A model generated the notes under the pieces. It ran no database searches. It was given only the letters and a program-made list of their open reading frames with translations, and was not told the origin of the DNA. This document shows, one piece after another, positions 1-12,500 of a stretch of DNA of 64,000 nt; position 1 is the first letter of the stretch, and each line of letters starts with the position of its first letter. Origin of the DNA: Pomacea canaliculata (lineage: Eukaryota > Mollusca > Gastropoda > Architaenioglossa > Ampullariidae); contig NC_037590.1 in the NCBI RefSeq assembly GCF_003073045.1, positions 21,416,449 to 21,480,448 on the forward strand. Reading direction: 5' to 3'. The position numbers and the translations under genes are program-made.

Positions 1-3000
1 AGAAGGACGAGTACGAAAACCTGGGAAAGACGTTGCCTTTATCTTAAACTACAGAACCAACTTAGAGATATGAAATGTGATTATATCAATTTCTCATTCA
101 TCTCTTGCGATTAATGACAGGCGAAACTGTTCTATTCATCGTCAAAAATGTTTTCCGCTTCCTTCACTTCCTCAGACACTGAGACACGTCCGTTGTAATG
201 GTAGTCCTCGGTTGTGTGCAAAGGTGAGAGTCTTTTTACTGAGTTTTTGAACTGGGCAAATAGGAAACAACCATGTTATCTATATTTTTAACTATTTTTC
301 TTTTTAAATCCCAGTGCAGTTACGGAGTTTCCTAAATAAACAATAATTCGGCGTTTTTCTTCATAAAAAAGAGCATATTATAGTTTATGTCTCAGAATGT
401 CCATAATCCTTTGAGGACCACGATCTCTGTTGCCCGGCTACTGACCCTAATAGTTTAACAATAACTAATCAACATTGTAATAATGAGTGGTACAACGCTT
501 CTTGAGCTGTATATAGTCGGTTACTTTATTTTGCCCAACCAAGTTGAGGGTGGCCCCCATTGATGCAGCGTCCCGACATGGTTACAACCTGGCAGCAAGT
601 GATGACTTCTCAGGATTCAAGGGACAAGGAAACCTTATTGCTAATGTTTAAATGCGCGCTTCTTACTCAGCTTCGAAGACCAGCATTTGTAGTCTTCAAA
701 GATCCCCAGTGACGTCCTTTTGGAGTTATCTATTTCCTAGCTCACAGATCAAAAGCCAATGGTTGCTAGGTTGTCATCGGTCCCTGAGCCAGCAGCGAGG
801 GCTGAGAGCAAGAATTGACAAGCACATAGACACTTTCCTAACTCGATGCATCACACATCTCATAAGCGCATGTATATGTATCACAAATGTTTAAAAAAAT
901 TACTTTCACTGTAAAATATTTTTCAGGTATTCTGCATTACTTTGTCCTTACACTCGCATACAGCAGTACATAAAAAACTAGTGAACATATTGTGTTAACA
1001 TATCACGACTTTATTTCTAAATATCAGTACCACCAAAACAATTATAAAATAACTAACATGCATGAAAAGTAAAGTGTTCACGAAGTGGCTATGGAGCATT
1101 TAGTGAAAATCATGCTTGCATAGCTTTACACTTAAAAACACTTTTGCAAGCTCAAGAATGACATGCTCGAACAACACTGCTGTTTGGTCTGCAGATGTCT
1201 AAAAAGCAGGACACAAAGTTATTACATTTGTTTAAAAAGCTTATTGACTATTTAGAACAGGTACAATGGTAAATTTTCAGAACTGAAGATATTGTACAAT
1301 GAACCAAAGCAGACTATATTTTTTTGGAACCCCTTCAAAGCTGTTTGTGCAATACCTCACACAAAAATACAAAACCAAGTGGGTACACACTAAATTTAAA
1401 AATAATCACTTTTATGTATTGAAAAGACTGATGAAAGAATAGGGGATAGAAAAGCAAAGTCTACAACCATGACTAAAAGGAAAGGTACATGTTAAAGGAT
1501 CCCATAGCCTGGTGACTGAACATTAGTGATCCACATCTCGGGCACTAACAATCTGTCCATGATACTTCCCCTTTCACTACAAACTATTAAAGGTAAGACA
1601 AAGAAACACCCTGAAAATAGAAATCAAACATCTGAAATGTTGGAAAACAGCAAGTTAGACAATGAAGTTTGATCATTCATATCCCTGATAGAGAAAAAAG
1701 CAAAATTGAACATAGTTCATTATTTATTGTTATTCAAGCTTTTTATTCTATGCTTGTTCCCATTCACATTTATTCAGTAAAAAGCAGGCACATCTATTAC
1801 AAAAAATTTGGCAATTTAGCTGTTGAATGTTGGTAAATGGTACTCCTGGTCTCTTGCAGTTTTATGTACAGTATTTTTTTAATCAGCTCTTTGTTCTATT
1901 TCTTTAATTTAAACTGCCTCAACAACTAAAAAGGTCAATAGGAACACTATTCATAACATTGTCTAAATGTTTTCCTCATCTCTCCCCTCTCAATTCCCAT
2001 GACAACAAGGTTCACAGAACAATAAACTTTTCAGCTTTGTAACTTCCTTTTTCCACAAACATTTTATACAAAGAATGAGTTTGCAATGACTTGCTTTAAT
2101 GTTTGTAGGATCAAACACATTACTATAAAATTTTAATTACTTTCACATAGATTATGAATGAATCAAACCTTTTTAAGTCTTTTAGCTTATTTTTTTTGGT
2201 ACTGTAGATTTTGATGTAACTATAGGAAATCAGAATGCAGCTCTAATATCCAAAATATCTCTTCCTACACCAGACAAAGGTCTTTAAGAAACTGAACTTG
2301 TAGTTCAAGAAAATGTCTTCTGAATTTTATGGCATGTATCACAGATAATGCACATTCCAATGACAGTTTAAAAAAATGTATACGAGTTGACAATACTTCT
2401 GACAACTTCCATGGTCTAACATTCTTAGCAAGAGCAAATGTTTTAGATAATGTAGTTCTCAATAGATAAGAATCCATACTTCCATACACTGGACAAATAA
2501 ACTGCTTCAGGAGAGGGTGCATGCTCTTTGCACATTTGTGGCATCAAACATCAATGATAGGAAGTAAATGCTAGAAATAAAAACCATTTCTGCAACATTA
2601 AAAAACTTTGTGTGGCAATAACATTTATATTACACATGTAATGCTGTACTGTTAAGCAGACGGTTGGTCACAGCACATATTGGAAACAGCAGATGCCGTG
2701 CTATGGGTGAGAAAAGGCAGCAACCTGAGAACACTCCCACAAACATGATATGTAAAAATCATAAATTGAAGGAATTAAGCTAATGCAAATTCACCCATAC
2801 ACTTTAAAATGTAATGTTATGATGCCACCCAGTTACAAGATCTCATACATCCATCAAAATGCAATTGAGAACCTGCATCTCAAAATTCTGCATAAATGTT
2901 GGTGGAAAATATGTGCCTGTTACTCAGTATTAAAACCAAAATTGCCAAACTTTTTATGTTTGATTGGCAATAATGTAAACTCTGACAGAGTTAAATTTTC

Positions 3001-3613
3001 TACTGGTAATGTTTCTTTCTTCCTAGGGCACTAAGTACAAATCAAGCAGTACTGCTAATATTAAAGAAAATCTATTTAATGTGTGCTAATATACAAAAAG
3101 CAACAATCACGCTTATGCATAATGGAGGGATGAAATCAGCTTTCATGACACATTCAGTATAACAACAATTGAGAATGATAAGCACAGAAATCCAATGTTG
3201 CTGCTGTTATTGTTTTTATTATGTCTGCATACTCCAGGAAAAGAACTTGAAGTGCCATTCAAATACACCTTTTCAGCAAGCCAATGGAGCAAAACAACCA
3301 CCATGGTTGCAAGTCAAACCAGTTAAAGTCCTAAGACCTCTTTCCCCTAAACTGTAAAAGTAGTTACTTGAGATTTACTTTTAAGTCATGCAATGTTCTA
3401 ATAATAATGATTTCGATTTAATAGCAGAAAACACAGGAAAACAGAAAACTAAAGTGTAAGCTTGACAGCTGCTCTGGTTTCACAAAGGTAATGACATTTA
3501 GCACTGATGGAATATTCTGCCAGATAGGAATATTGGCATTTGTATCATGGTTTCAAGTTCTAATGGTAAGGTCATGCTGACAGACAAAGTAAAACTGCAA
3601 GACATTCAACTCA
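1..3613. other. Gene-poor stretch; right part probably RhoGDI 3' UTR
   Basis: No open reading frame here resembles a protein I recognise, and I see no RNA gene. The part next to 3614 lies directly downstream of the minus-strand RhoGDI stop codon and is AT-rich without reading frames, so some of it is probably that gene's 3' untranslated region. Several TTTATT motifs (AATAAA on the minus strand) could serve as polyadenylation signals, and I cannot choose between them. The leftmost kilobase shows nothing I can identify. Confidence 0.4.
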
Positions 3614-6600
3614 TCAGTCCCAATCCTTCTTTAGTGTCAAATTCCATTCCCATTCCGTATAACAGTTTTTATCATCATCTATAAATCGACTCTCCACTTT
3701 GTATTCACCCCGAGCTATTAGCCCAGAAGGAGTCTCGTCTTCGGGAGCTGTGTAAGTAATCAGGTCTGTGGATGGTCCATAACTGCCCATCATGTGGGAA
3801 TCTTTTTCCACTGCAAAAACAAAACAGAAAAACAAAAGGTTTGTCACATTAATAGTCATTTATGAAGTCCCAGCGATAGTTTGCCGCTTGCTAGTGTTAT
3901 AGAAAATGCCAAATAATTATAGTAAATGCACAAACATACAATGAGGACCTGATTATTGCTGTATCAACAAGTATCTTTACGTTACTTTTCATTAAAAAAA
4001 AAAAAAAAAAAAGAGGATAGGGAATAAGACCAAAAGAAACAAGACGGAAGGTGGCTTTCAAATAACTAGCCAACACCTCAGCATGGACGGTAGATATGAA
4101 TCACCTTACCATCATTGTTTCCTAACAGTTCAAAAGAACTCCTGTATATTTTTATTTTAACTGTTTGCTTTCATCAAGCAGTATACAGGAGGTACCAGAA
4201 ACCACTACTCTGACTAATCTGAAGACTAAAACTAATCGTGTTTAATGGTCTCCTTTTTCCCCTACTGAATAAAAACATTTTAAATAAAAATATGTATCAA
4301 AAGAAAGTTTGACCCTTTATTCTTTTATTCTATGTCACTAGCAGCTTACTTTCTACAATTTAAATGTGTCTACTATTTCAGTCACACCAAAGCATGATCA
4401 ATAAACCCATATCACCTGCCACTGCAGTATGAAATTTTTACAAGATGACATCCTTTTTCTCTAGCCATAAGGTAATTTTTATGTCCTGTGATGCTTTAAT
4501 GTTACTATTAAAGGTACAATTTAAATAGCAACACAGACCACGATTCAAATGGAAGGCAGGATTCCATTTAAGTAAAGCCTCACTTTTTTTTTTGCAGAAC
4601 AGGAACAACCATGTAGACAGGATGTGAACAAAAGCAATTCCATTAACAGTAATGACGAGAGGTAAGAACCCTACCTGGCATGGTTCATAAAATGTTTAGC
4701 ATTTTTCTTTATAGAGTATTATTTTAAAATGAAGTATTTAAAGTATTCCAATTAAAGCTGTGCAGTGTCATGCATGCTTGAATTTGGCAAGTTATCTCAA
4801 AGTGTACCTATTGCACCACTCATGTACTTTAGAATTTACAATTATTGCCCCTAGGAAATAAAATATCACATTAACTCTTAAAAATGATTTAAATACATTA
4901 TTTTAAAAGAATATGGATCTTTCAATGAAAATGAACTTAAATTTATAATTATCTCATTATACTGTATCTTCCTGGTTTGTTAAAAGGAAGTACTTGAACG
5001 AAACTTCCTTTTCTAAAATGTTCACATCTGAATGCAAAATAAATTACAGCTATCACACAAAGAAACATTAAAGTATGAAACATAAAATCAGAAATACGCA
5101 CCACGGATACCTTTCCTGTACAGCTTTTGTTCATACTTTAGACCTGTGACGATATCCCGCTGAACGTAGAACTGTATTCTTACTCGATATTTGCAGCCCT
5201 CTTTCAGGATAATTTTCCTCTTTTTAATCTCTTCTTTAGGCACTGGAGATAAACAACACTAAAACAATGAAGGTGGTACCTTATTTGTAAGTTGCACAAA
5301 AAAAAAAAAAAAAAAAAAAGAAGAAAACTTGAACTGGTACAAAGAATATATTTATACTAAGTGTATTGCATACAATCAATGTTATTTTAAAAAAAAAAAA
5401 AAACCACAATTGTACAACTTTCCATTGCTTGAAATCTCATTACATAAATAGTGATGCCAAATTAAGGTAGCTCATCCTTTAAGACTGAAAACCTGTCATC
5501 TATCCCACAAACATATTTTAGCTTAAAATAAATTTGCTTCATTATTTTGTACCCACTGAAACACATCCCACCAAAACATTCTGCTCTGCTCTTGCTCAAT
5601 ATACATCTCTCAGTCTTAACATATCTGCAAGCAAATTTGTTTCTCATTCTTAGCATAAAAATGGGAGTAAGCTTTCAGAATACCAGCTTCATGCTTTAAC
5701 TTTAACAATACCTCAACACCATTAGGCTGCATGAAAAAAATCTCAATAATGCCAAGGCGCCTACATCTCTCAGCTTACTACATTGATTGCCTCATCTCTA
5801 GCCATACATATGCAAGTAGAATGTCATCAATATAAAGCAAAACTGGAAAATTAAAAAAAAAATTCTAAATTAATGGCTTAGCCAGTCCCAGCATGAATTT
5901 TTTATGGCTTGTTAGTCTAGTTTCATGGAAAACAGCTGTTTTCCCCTCATATTTTTTCTTTACTACAAAAGCTTACACAAGCTTACAACTTTGCACCAAT
6001 ACTACTGCTGAGTTGTGTAACTTTTGAATAGCCACAAGGAGGTACCTAAATTCTCTGACTCTGCCTTTCACTGCCTAAATACCACAGAGCTTCACACAAT
6101 AAGCTACCAAGATATGAAAGACAACATATTCTTGTAATCAACCATAACCAAACACTTTCACAAAAAATCAAGAGACCATCACTTACATGTAAGATCCAAT
6201 TGCAAGTCATCACGTCCTTCCACCAAGATTATCAGTTTCATCACTTTTACTTTCCCTGGATAGTTGGGATCTAAAGATAAAAGTTACAGTCCTTACCATT
6301 ACTATATACAATCTGACATGCATTTTAAATTGTTATTGTTGAAGGAAGACCAGATTTATAGCTTACAGTGCTTTCCAGGGCTTCCGTCAACAATGAATCA
6401 AAACCTCTACTTTTTAGGACTAGAAATATCAACCATCACTTCAGACACACAAAGGAGTCTAGCAGAATCTTTAACCTGCTTGTAATTTTTCATGCTATAG
6501 TACAAATGGTCATCCTTTCCTTTTTTGATGTGGACTGTCACATGAACCTGAGAATATATGCTTTTCTTGTTAAAGTTTTATCAATAAGGCGTGGAAAAAT

Positions 6601-6902
6601 GGAAAGAATCTCCAACAAAAATGTCAGCAGGATGTTTATACTAGAACAAATTTAAATCAGCTTAAAGAAAAGAAATACGTGCAGAACTATGAAACAAAAT
6701 TTAAAAGATTACACTAACCAACAACAATTGGTTCTCCGCCCGCCTTGCCAAGGAGTGCTTCCTTATACTTGCGCAAACTTTCATCTTCAGCATCCTGCTG
6801 CAAAATTTCTGCAAGAGACTTCTGTGCTGGTGGCTTGTAATTGGGGTTGTCATCCTGCTCTTCATCACCTGCTCCTTGATGGACTTCTTCTTGTTCTGCC
6901 AT
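3614..6902 (-). CDS. ARHGDIA: Rho GDP-dissociation inhibitor (RhoGDI)
   Basis: Cytosolic chaperone that holds prenylated Rho, Rac and Cdc42 GTPases in the GDP form and extracts them from membranes. Four coding exons join in phase on the minus strand: 6902-6719, 6270-6187, 5242-5102 and 3810-3614, giving 201 residues (human ARHGDIA has 204). Exon 1 starts MAEQEEVHQG and carries the conserved NYKPPAQKS and DESLRKYKEALLG regulatory-arm motifs that clamp the GTPase switch regions. The later exons build the immunoglobulin-like fold that pockets the prenyl group. Diagnostic stretches are VQRDIVTGLKYEQKLYRKG, MMGSYGP, SRFIDDDKN and the C-terminal WEWNLTLKKDWD. The 5' UTR is spliced to an upstream exon near 8.2 kb. 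The gene is head to head with FDXR. The symbol is by family; invertebrates usually have a single RhoGDI, so exact orthology among vertebrate paralogues does not apply. Confidence 0.96.
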
Positions 6903-7075
6903 TATTGCTCTACAAATAAAAAGCAGATTTAAATTTCACACAAATTATATCTGCATTAAATGAAAATAAAATTATTAATCAAAACAATTATTTAAAAGAG
7001 AATTAGGGTAAAACTTCTTTCAGTCTAGTTGGATGCAATCTACCTGGGTTCATTTTTCTGATTATTCATTTGAGA

Positions 7076-7262
7076 GAGGTCCAGTGACGCAACGGTTAGT
7101 GCCTGTCACCAATACAGTGAAGGTTGGCTGCCCAGAGTTCATTTCTCGTCTCGGGCACGCTGTTCTTTCTCTGCACATGGCATCTGATTACAGGGCTGGC
7201 TGCCTTGCCGTAATATAGCCTCAGTTGCTGGCATGGCATAAAACACCGATTTCCTCCCCTCC
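7076..7262 (+). repeat. tRNA-derived SINE-like repeat, copy A
   Basis: Lies in the 5' UTR intron of RhoGDI, in opposite orientation. The head looks like degenerate tRNA sequence: an A-box-like GCAACGGTTAGTGCC and a B-box-like GAGTTCATTTCTCGTC about 45 bases later. The body contains GGGCTGGCTGCCTTGC, then a GGCATGGCATAAAA motif and a C/T-rich tail. A truncated second copy sits at about 9355-9489, and a related element is at about 50003-50180. The SINE call is inference from the promoter-box spacing and recurrence. Confidence 0.6.
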
Positions 7263-8155
7263 CCCCTGATTATTCATTTAATGCTTTTTCTTAAAGTTAA
7301 AAAGTAGATAAGCTTTTTTTAAAAGCTATGTACCTTTTATTTTTATGTTTGGCCTAAATCATATTTGTATTTTACATATTTATAGCTGTCTTCCCTGTTT
7401 GCTGGTAAATCCATGAAATTATCAAAGAATCATGAGCAACAACACTCATCTAAACATAGCATTAAATATTATTCAACAGTTAAAGCAGATCTGCAAACAA
7501 TTTTATATATGAACCTTCACTGGCATAAATGATGGCTCACTTGTATTTTTTGCACAAAAAGTGAATAAGAATCGACAGTCGCAGAACTAGAAGGTGTGGC
7601 ACTTGACACAACAGTGTCTAATACATTTAATCACCATGCATATAAAACGTTCCACAAGTAAACGATATCAGAATCTTCTCTTCTTAGAAATGAAACAATA
7701 ACATCTGCTACATATGAAATAACCCAAACCGAATTAATGATTAATCTAAGCAAACAAACGTAATGGTATACATCATTCCTGGAACGGTTTTTGTGCTTTG
7801 CGGAAGTGAATCTCTCGAAGTTGGCATAAGCAGGTGGTTGTCTTTAATATAACCACACATTCTTCTAAATCTACATAATCTGCACCTCCGATTGGTAAAA
7901 ATTATAAAACTAGCAGAAAACACACGCGCGCTCTGATGTTGCCCGGTACGACAGTTTGATGACTCAACCACCTACTGTCTAGTAGGCTCGACATCCTGAT
8001 TCTCTCTCGGTTCTCCTTCAGTGATACTTTCTTGAACAGGTTTGCAAATTAGCAAGAACATGCATTCACTGTAATCGATTCGAGTATTTTTTTAACAAAA
8101 CTATTTCACTATGATGTTTTTATACTTTCAATTTTAAAAGAAGTCATGTAAATAC

Positions 8156-8250
8156 CTTACGCAGCCTGGCCTGGGAAAACTGTCTCTGCTGCTTACGCCT
8201 TTCTTCTAGGAGATGGCGGTCTCGTTGACTTCCGGTCAAGGCGATAGAAT
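8156..8250 (-). promoter_or_regulatory. RhoGDI 5' UTR exon and promoter core
   Basis: On the minus strand a good donor (AAG followed by GTATTT) ends at 8156, consistent with the 5' untranslated exon that splices to the acceptor just upstream of the RhoGDI start codon near 6912. Its upstream side holds an ACTTCCGG motif (ETS-type site) and GATGGCGG (YY1-like), a combination typical of CpG-rich housekeeping promoters. The transcription start is not directly visible, so the right-hand limit is approximate. Confidence 0.5.
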
Positions 8251-9552
8251 ATTATATTCTTGAAGTAAAAACAGAAAGTTAACATTTATACTTCAATATA
8301 AAGAAAAAGTAGTGAACAAAAAAGTAAGTCTTCAATTATTATTGTTTATTTCACTCATAAACAGTATACTTAAAGTTAAAATAAAACTGGAAAGCTATTG
8401 ATTTGTGGGACTATTTGAGCGAACCCTTTGACCCAACAAGGCGTCACACACTTGTTTCTCTCGGCTCGTCTTCAAGAAATCTAGTTCATGGTCTTATCAG
8501 TTTAATTTCATTATAATTAATAGTGTTACAAGAGACTGTCTATAGTAATTTTTGTTTATTTTTATGTTCACTGTGAAGAGGATGTGTACTGTTTAGAGAG
8601 ACGTAGTTGAGTCGCCAAATGTCTTGAGGCCATAGGTCCATGAACGAGGCATATGCGGGGCGGGAGCATCTGACCCATATCAAAACACGAAAAAAAAAAA
8701 GCACTCATAAATATGGAAATGAGACAAAGGTTTACACGCGAACTAAACCCAAACACGCTTTAGGCGATCGCCTGCAGCACAGTGATGGAGCAAAACCTTT
8801 CACGCCATAGCTAGGCACAATTAAACTACTTACTAACCCAGATCTGGACCAGGCTCGTCAGATAAGCGAAGTATTCCGTTTGGCGCTGATAAAGAAACCG
8901 TTCATAAGTTATGCTTCCGCTTCCAGAGGAAATCTGCAAATTCAGACGATCTATGTTAATGCCTGCTGTAGTATAAATGCTTGGAATGGTGGGTCTATAA
9001 ATATCGGCGTTGTGGGTGGGAAAAAACATTAACAACAAAGAGGGAAATACAGGAGCGATATGAACGGTGTTATTCATCTGAATAGCAATGACTACCACGC
9101 TGGGCATGTAATTTGTCATAATATGTCATTATGAACTTTGTCAATGGAAGAGCGATCAGAATTATGCAGTACATCTCCGATGACTCAGCAACAATATAGT
9201 AATATAAAGACTATACATCGGTCCAGCTGCAAGTAAAATGTCAGTAACGGTGCCTAAACACGTCTAATTAGGGGGGTTTTAAGTTGTAGATATGCCACAA
9301 AAATAATGTTGCATACTCTTAGGACTTTCCATACTTATTTGAATACAGTGAGGGTTGCATGCTGCTCTGGGTTCAGCTTTCATCTCTGGTAAAGTGTGCT
9401 TTCTGTTTACAGGGCTGGCTGCCTTGCTATGATATAGCCTTAGTTACTGGCTTGGCATAAAATAAATTCTACCATCCACCCCACCCCCCAAAAAAAATAT
9501 TTATTTGAAAATGATGAATTTGTTTCAGAACGTCATGCGCATTTTCTCACAG
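8251..9552. other. Head-to-head intergenic region, RhoGDI and FDXR
   Basis: No protein-coding potential I can recognise. This is the divergent space between the RhoGDI 5' UTR exon and the first FDXR coding exon. It contains the truncated SINE-like copy near its right end. An undetected FDXR 5' UTR exon probably lies here, because the FDXR start codon is preceded by an acceptor-like TTTTCTCACAG ending at 9552. Confidence 0.4.
9355..9489 (+). repeat. SINE-like repeat, truncated copy B
   Basis: Shares the body of the repeat at 7076-7262: the GGGCTGGCTGCCTTGC block, ATATAGCCT, TGGCTTGGCATAAAA and a C-rich tail ending in CCACCCCCC. The tRNA-like head with the A box is missing, so it is a 5'-truncated relative. 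It lies just upstream of the first FDXR coding exon. Confidence 0.6.
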
Positions 9553-9570
9553 GCATTATAGAAACAGAGG

Positions 9571-12500
9571 ATGAAAATCTCAAGCAAGAAGCTGTGGTCA
9601 CTGTCCTCCTGGACCAAAATCCATCATTTCATTCAGTGCAGAAAAATAGTTTCTAGTAGAGGTCCATCTGTAGCCATTGTGGGCAGTGGACCTGCTGGAT
9701 TCTACACAGCCCAACATCTGCTCAAGGTCTCTGTTATATTATTATAAACAGCATTTTTCCTGAAGTGCAGTCTTTAAGCATATTTCTTTCATGAAGAGAA
9801 ATATTTATCATTGATAAAAAAAAATAATTTATCTATTTTGTATTTGTTATTTTTTTAAAGGATAGGTTCATCAGATGTCTTTTTATATAAGTACTATTTA
9901 ATATTCAATAGTTATTAAACTTAAGCCGTTCACCCTTTAAATATCTCTGGTCATATTTTGCACTATCTGTTTTTATAAATCGATAATCAAACATAAAATA
10001 TTTAAGCATCTAAACCAAAATCCAATATGATGTGGATAGTTTTTTTTAAACTGAAGAAAGAATTGGTAAAACAAAAAAAAAAAATGTCATTCTTGGGAAA
10101 AAACAAAATCTGCTAGAATGTCCGCTTAAAATATTTTATTTCATGTAGGGTCATTCCTCATTGACAGTGGACATCTATGAAAAGTTACCAGTCCCATTTG
10201 GACTTGTCCGTTTTGGTGTGGCTCCAGACCATCCAGAAGTTAAAGTGAGACTTTTCAGGCAGTTGCTTGATATTTGTCAATAAGACTGTTGATCGGTACA
10301 TTTGTGGCAGCTGTTTGATTTCATTTTGAAGTGCAGATTATGTTTACCATGCAGATTAAGCCTTTGATGAAGCAGTTTATAGGGGAGCCCCCTACCCATG
10401 TCGCTATCTGTTTCAGAACTGTATAAACACATTCACTCAGACTGCTCACAATGAGAGATGCTGCTTTTTGGGCAATGTTGAAGTAGGAAAAGATCTCACA
10501 GTCTCAGACTTGACTCAAGCATACACCGCTGTAGTACTGGTAATATATTATTTTTCGACATGTTAATATCATACAATGGCGTATTTTTGTGCAGTAGTGT
10601 AATATGGACCTGAGGGTTATTCATAACTTTTTCCAGAGATGTATATTTGTCTTTAACGTGATATTTTAATTGCTTTCCCTAAATAAAAAGTACTTTTAAA
10701 ATATATTTAATTCCATTAGGTGGAACTTTACAAAACTATCCTGTAGGGCAGACCTGGGCAAAGGCCGGCCCGCCTCCTGCCTCTGACCGGCCCACCGCTC
10801 GCCCGCCCGCCAGTATATATACAATATATAAAGTATTGGGTAAAACTGAGTTAACTATATTAGTCCGGCCCTCTAAAACCATCCCAATTTCTCATGTGGC
10901 CCCTTGGGAAAATTAATTGCCCACCCCTGCTGTAGGGTGTGTAACTTAAGTATTTTTTTAAAGCAGTTAAATAGTTCTATGCTTAAGCTAACAAATTAAG
11001 GTTACCCATTTTTCTTACACTTGCTTACAATTCAGATATAATTAATTTATCATCCTTACTGTTCAACATCTGGTAACCCCATAGTTTCTCATTTTTCATT
11101 GATTTACATGTACGTAACAACAGTTTTGGCTGGAAGCAGTTAAAAATCTGCGCAATCGTACTGGACTTAACTTAAAATAAAATGAATTTAAGAACAGGAT
11201 TACACTATAAACTGTGTTTCAGTGTTATGGTGCGAGTAATGACCGGCAGCTTGGCATTCCAGGGGAGGTAAGCATTAGGGGTGACATATATAGGGACCTA
11301 TGGACTTCATATTGTATCTCAGCCCTTGTGCCTCCCTTTCCTAAACCTTTTCCTTGCCTAATGCATGGTGTGGTGTTCACATACATTCATCCGCATGTAT
11401 GCATAAATGCACATCATGCAATATTTACAAATGAAAGTCACTTTCTGAACAACAGGCCAGAATCTTCAAGATAAAACAAAGTTTATACCTGTTCATTCAT
11501 TTTTTTCCAGGTAAATGTCATTGTAAGATTTGCTTATTGGGAACAACAGACTGCAAAGTTGTAGAAATATTCAATGTTAAAGAAATCGTTTAGATTCCCT
11601 TTGGCTTTGTCAGGCTAAGAAGTACTTAAATATGGTTATTTTTCTTACAGATGCTGCCAAACGTATTGTCTGCACGATCATTTGTTGGCTGGTACAATGG
11701 GTTACCTGAGAATAAAGATGTAAATAAAAATGCTCCTTTATTAGCTGTTTAACTGGCTATTTTAACAAAATTCTAACTGAATGCTCAGAAATGACTGAAT
11801 TTTTATCTTGTTAAGATGATTTTCTTTTTGAAATATTTATGACACTGTATTTTTAATTCATGTTAACTTTGCGAGTCTTAGTACATTTTTATTATGTGTA
11901 TTTTGTTCTGTTTTCCATCAAATCATGCATGGGGAGTTCAAAATTTCCCATTGTTTGTTTATATGTTAGAGCTGTTTTGAGCAGTGTACTTAGGAGGTAT
12001 ATTTTAAAGTTTTCTTTCTAGTATTTTCCACTAGTTTGATGGGCTTCTTAGCTTTTTTTTTTTTTTTTGTTTCTATTAATTAATATTTCTACTGCTTAAT
12101 GCAGCATTATATTTTGCTGAATTCAATCTTTTAAATCTTTTATATTGACAAAGGTATTTTGTGGCATTTAGAAATTTATGATCGTTAGCTATTATCATTT
12201 GAAATAAATTTAAAAGCACATATTAAGTTTAGCAGATAGAAGAAATTTTAATTGATTAAAATATTAAGGTTGTAAAACTGTAAATGTTTTAATGCTTTGT
12301 TGCAGCTCACTGTAAACCTCAGTTGTGAGACAGCTGTGGTTTTAGGGCATGGCAATGTAGCTCTAGATGTTGCAAGAATTCTTCTTACACCCATTGATAT
12401 TCTAAAAGTAAGTCTGGCAAACATTTTACAAGTTTGTTGTTTGAAAGTGTCAGTCTAAAGAACTGACAGAAGATTGTTACTGAAAAAAAACTTTCTGGGA

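Noticed and set aside
6264-6655. Overlapping plus-strand frames of 73 and 95 residues in RhoGDI intron 2
   Set aside because: Intronic, antisense to the gene, no motif or splice support.
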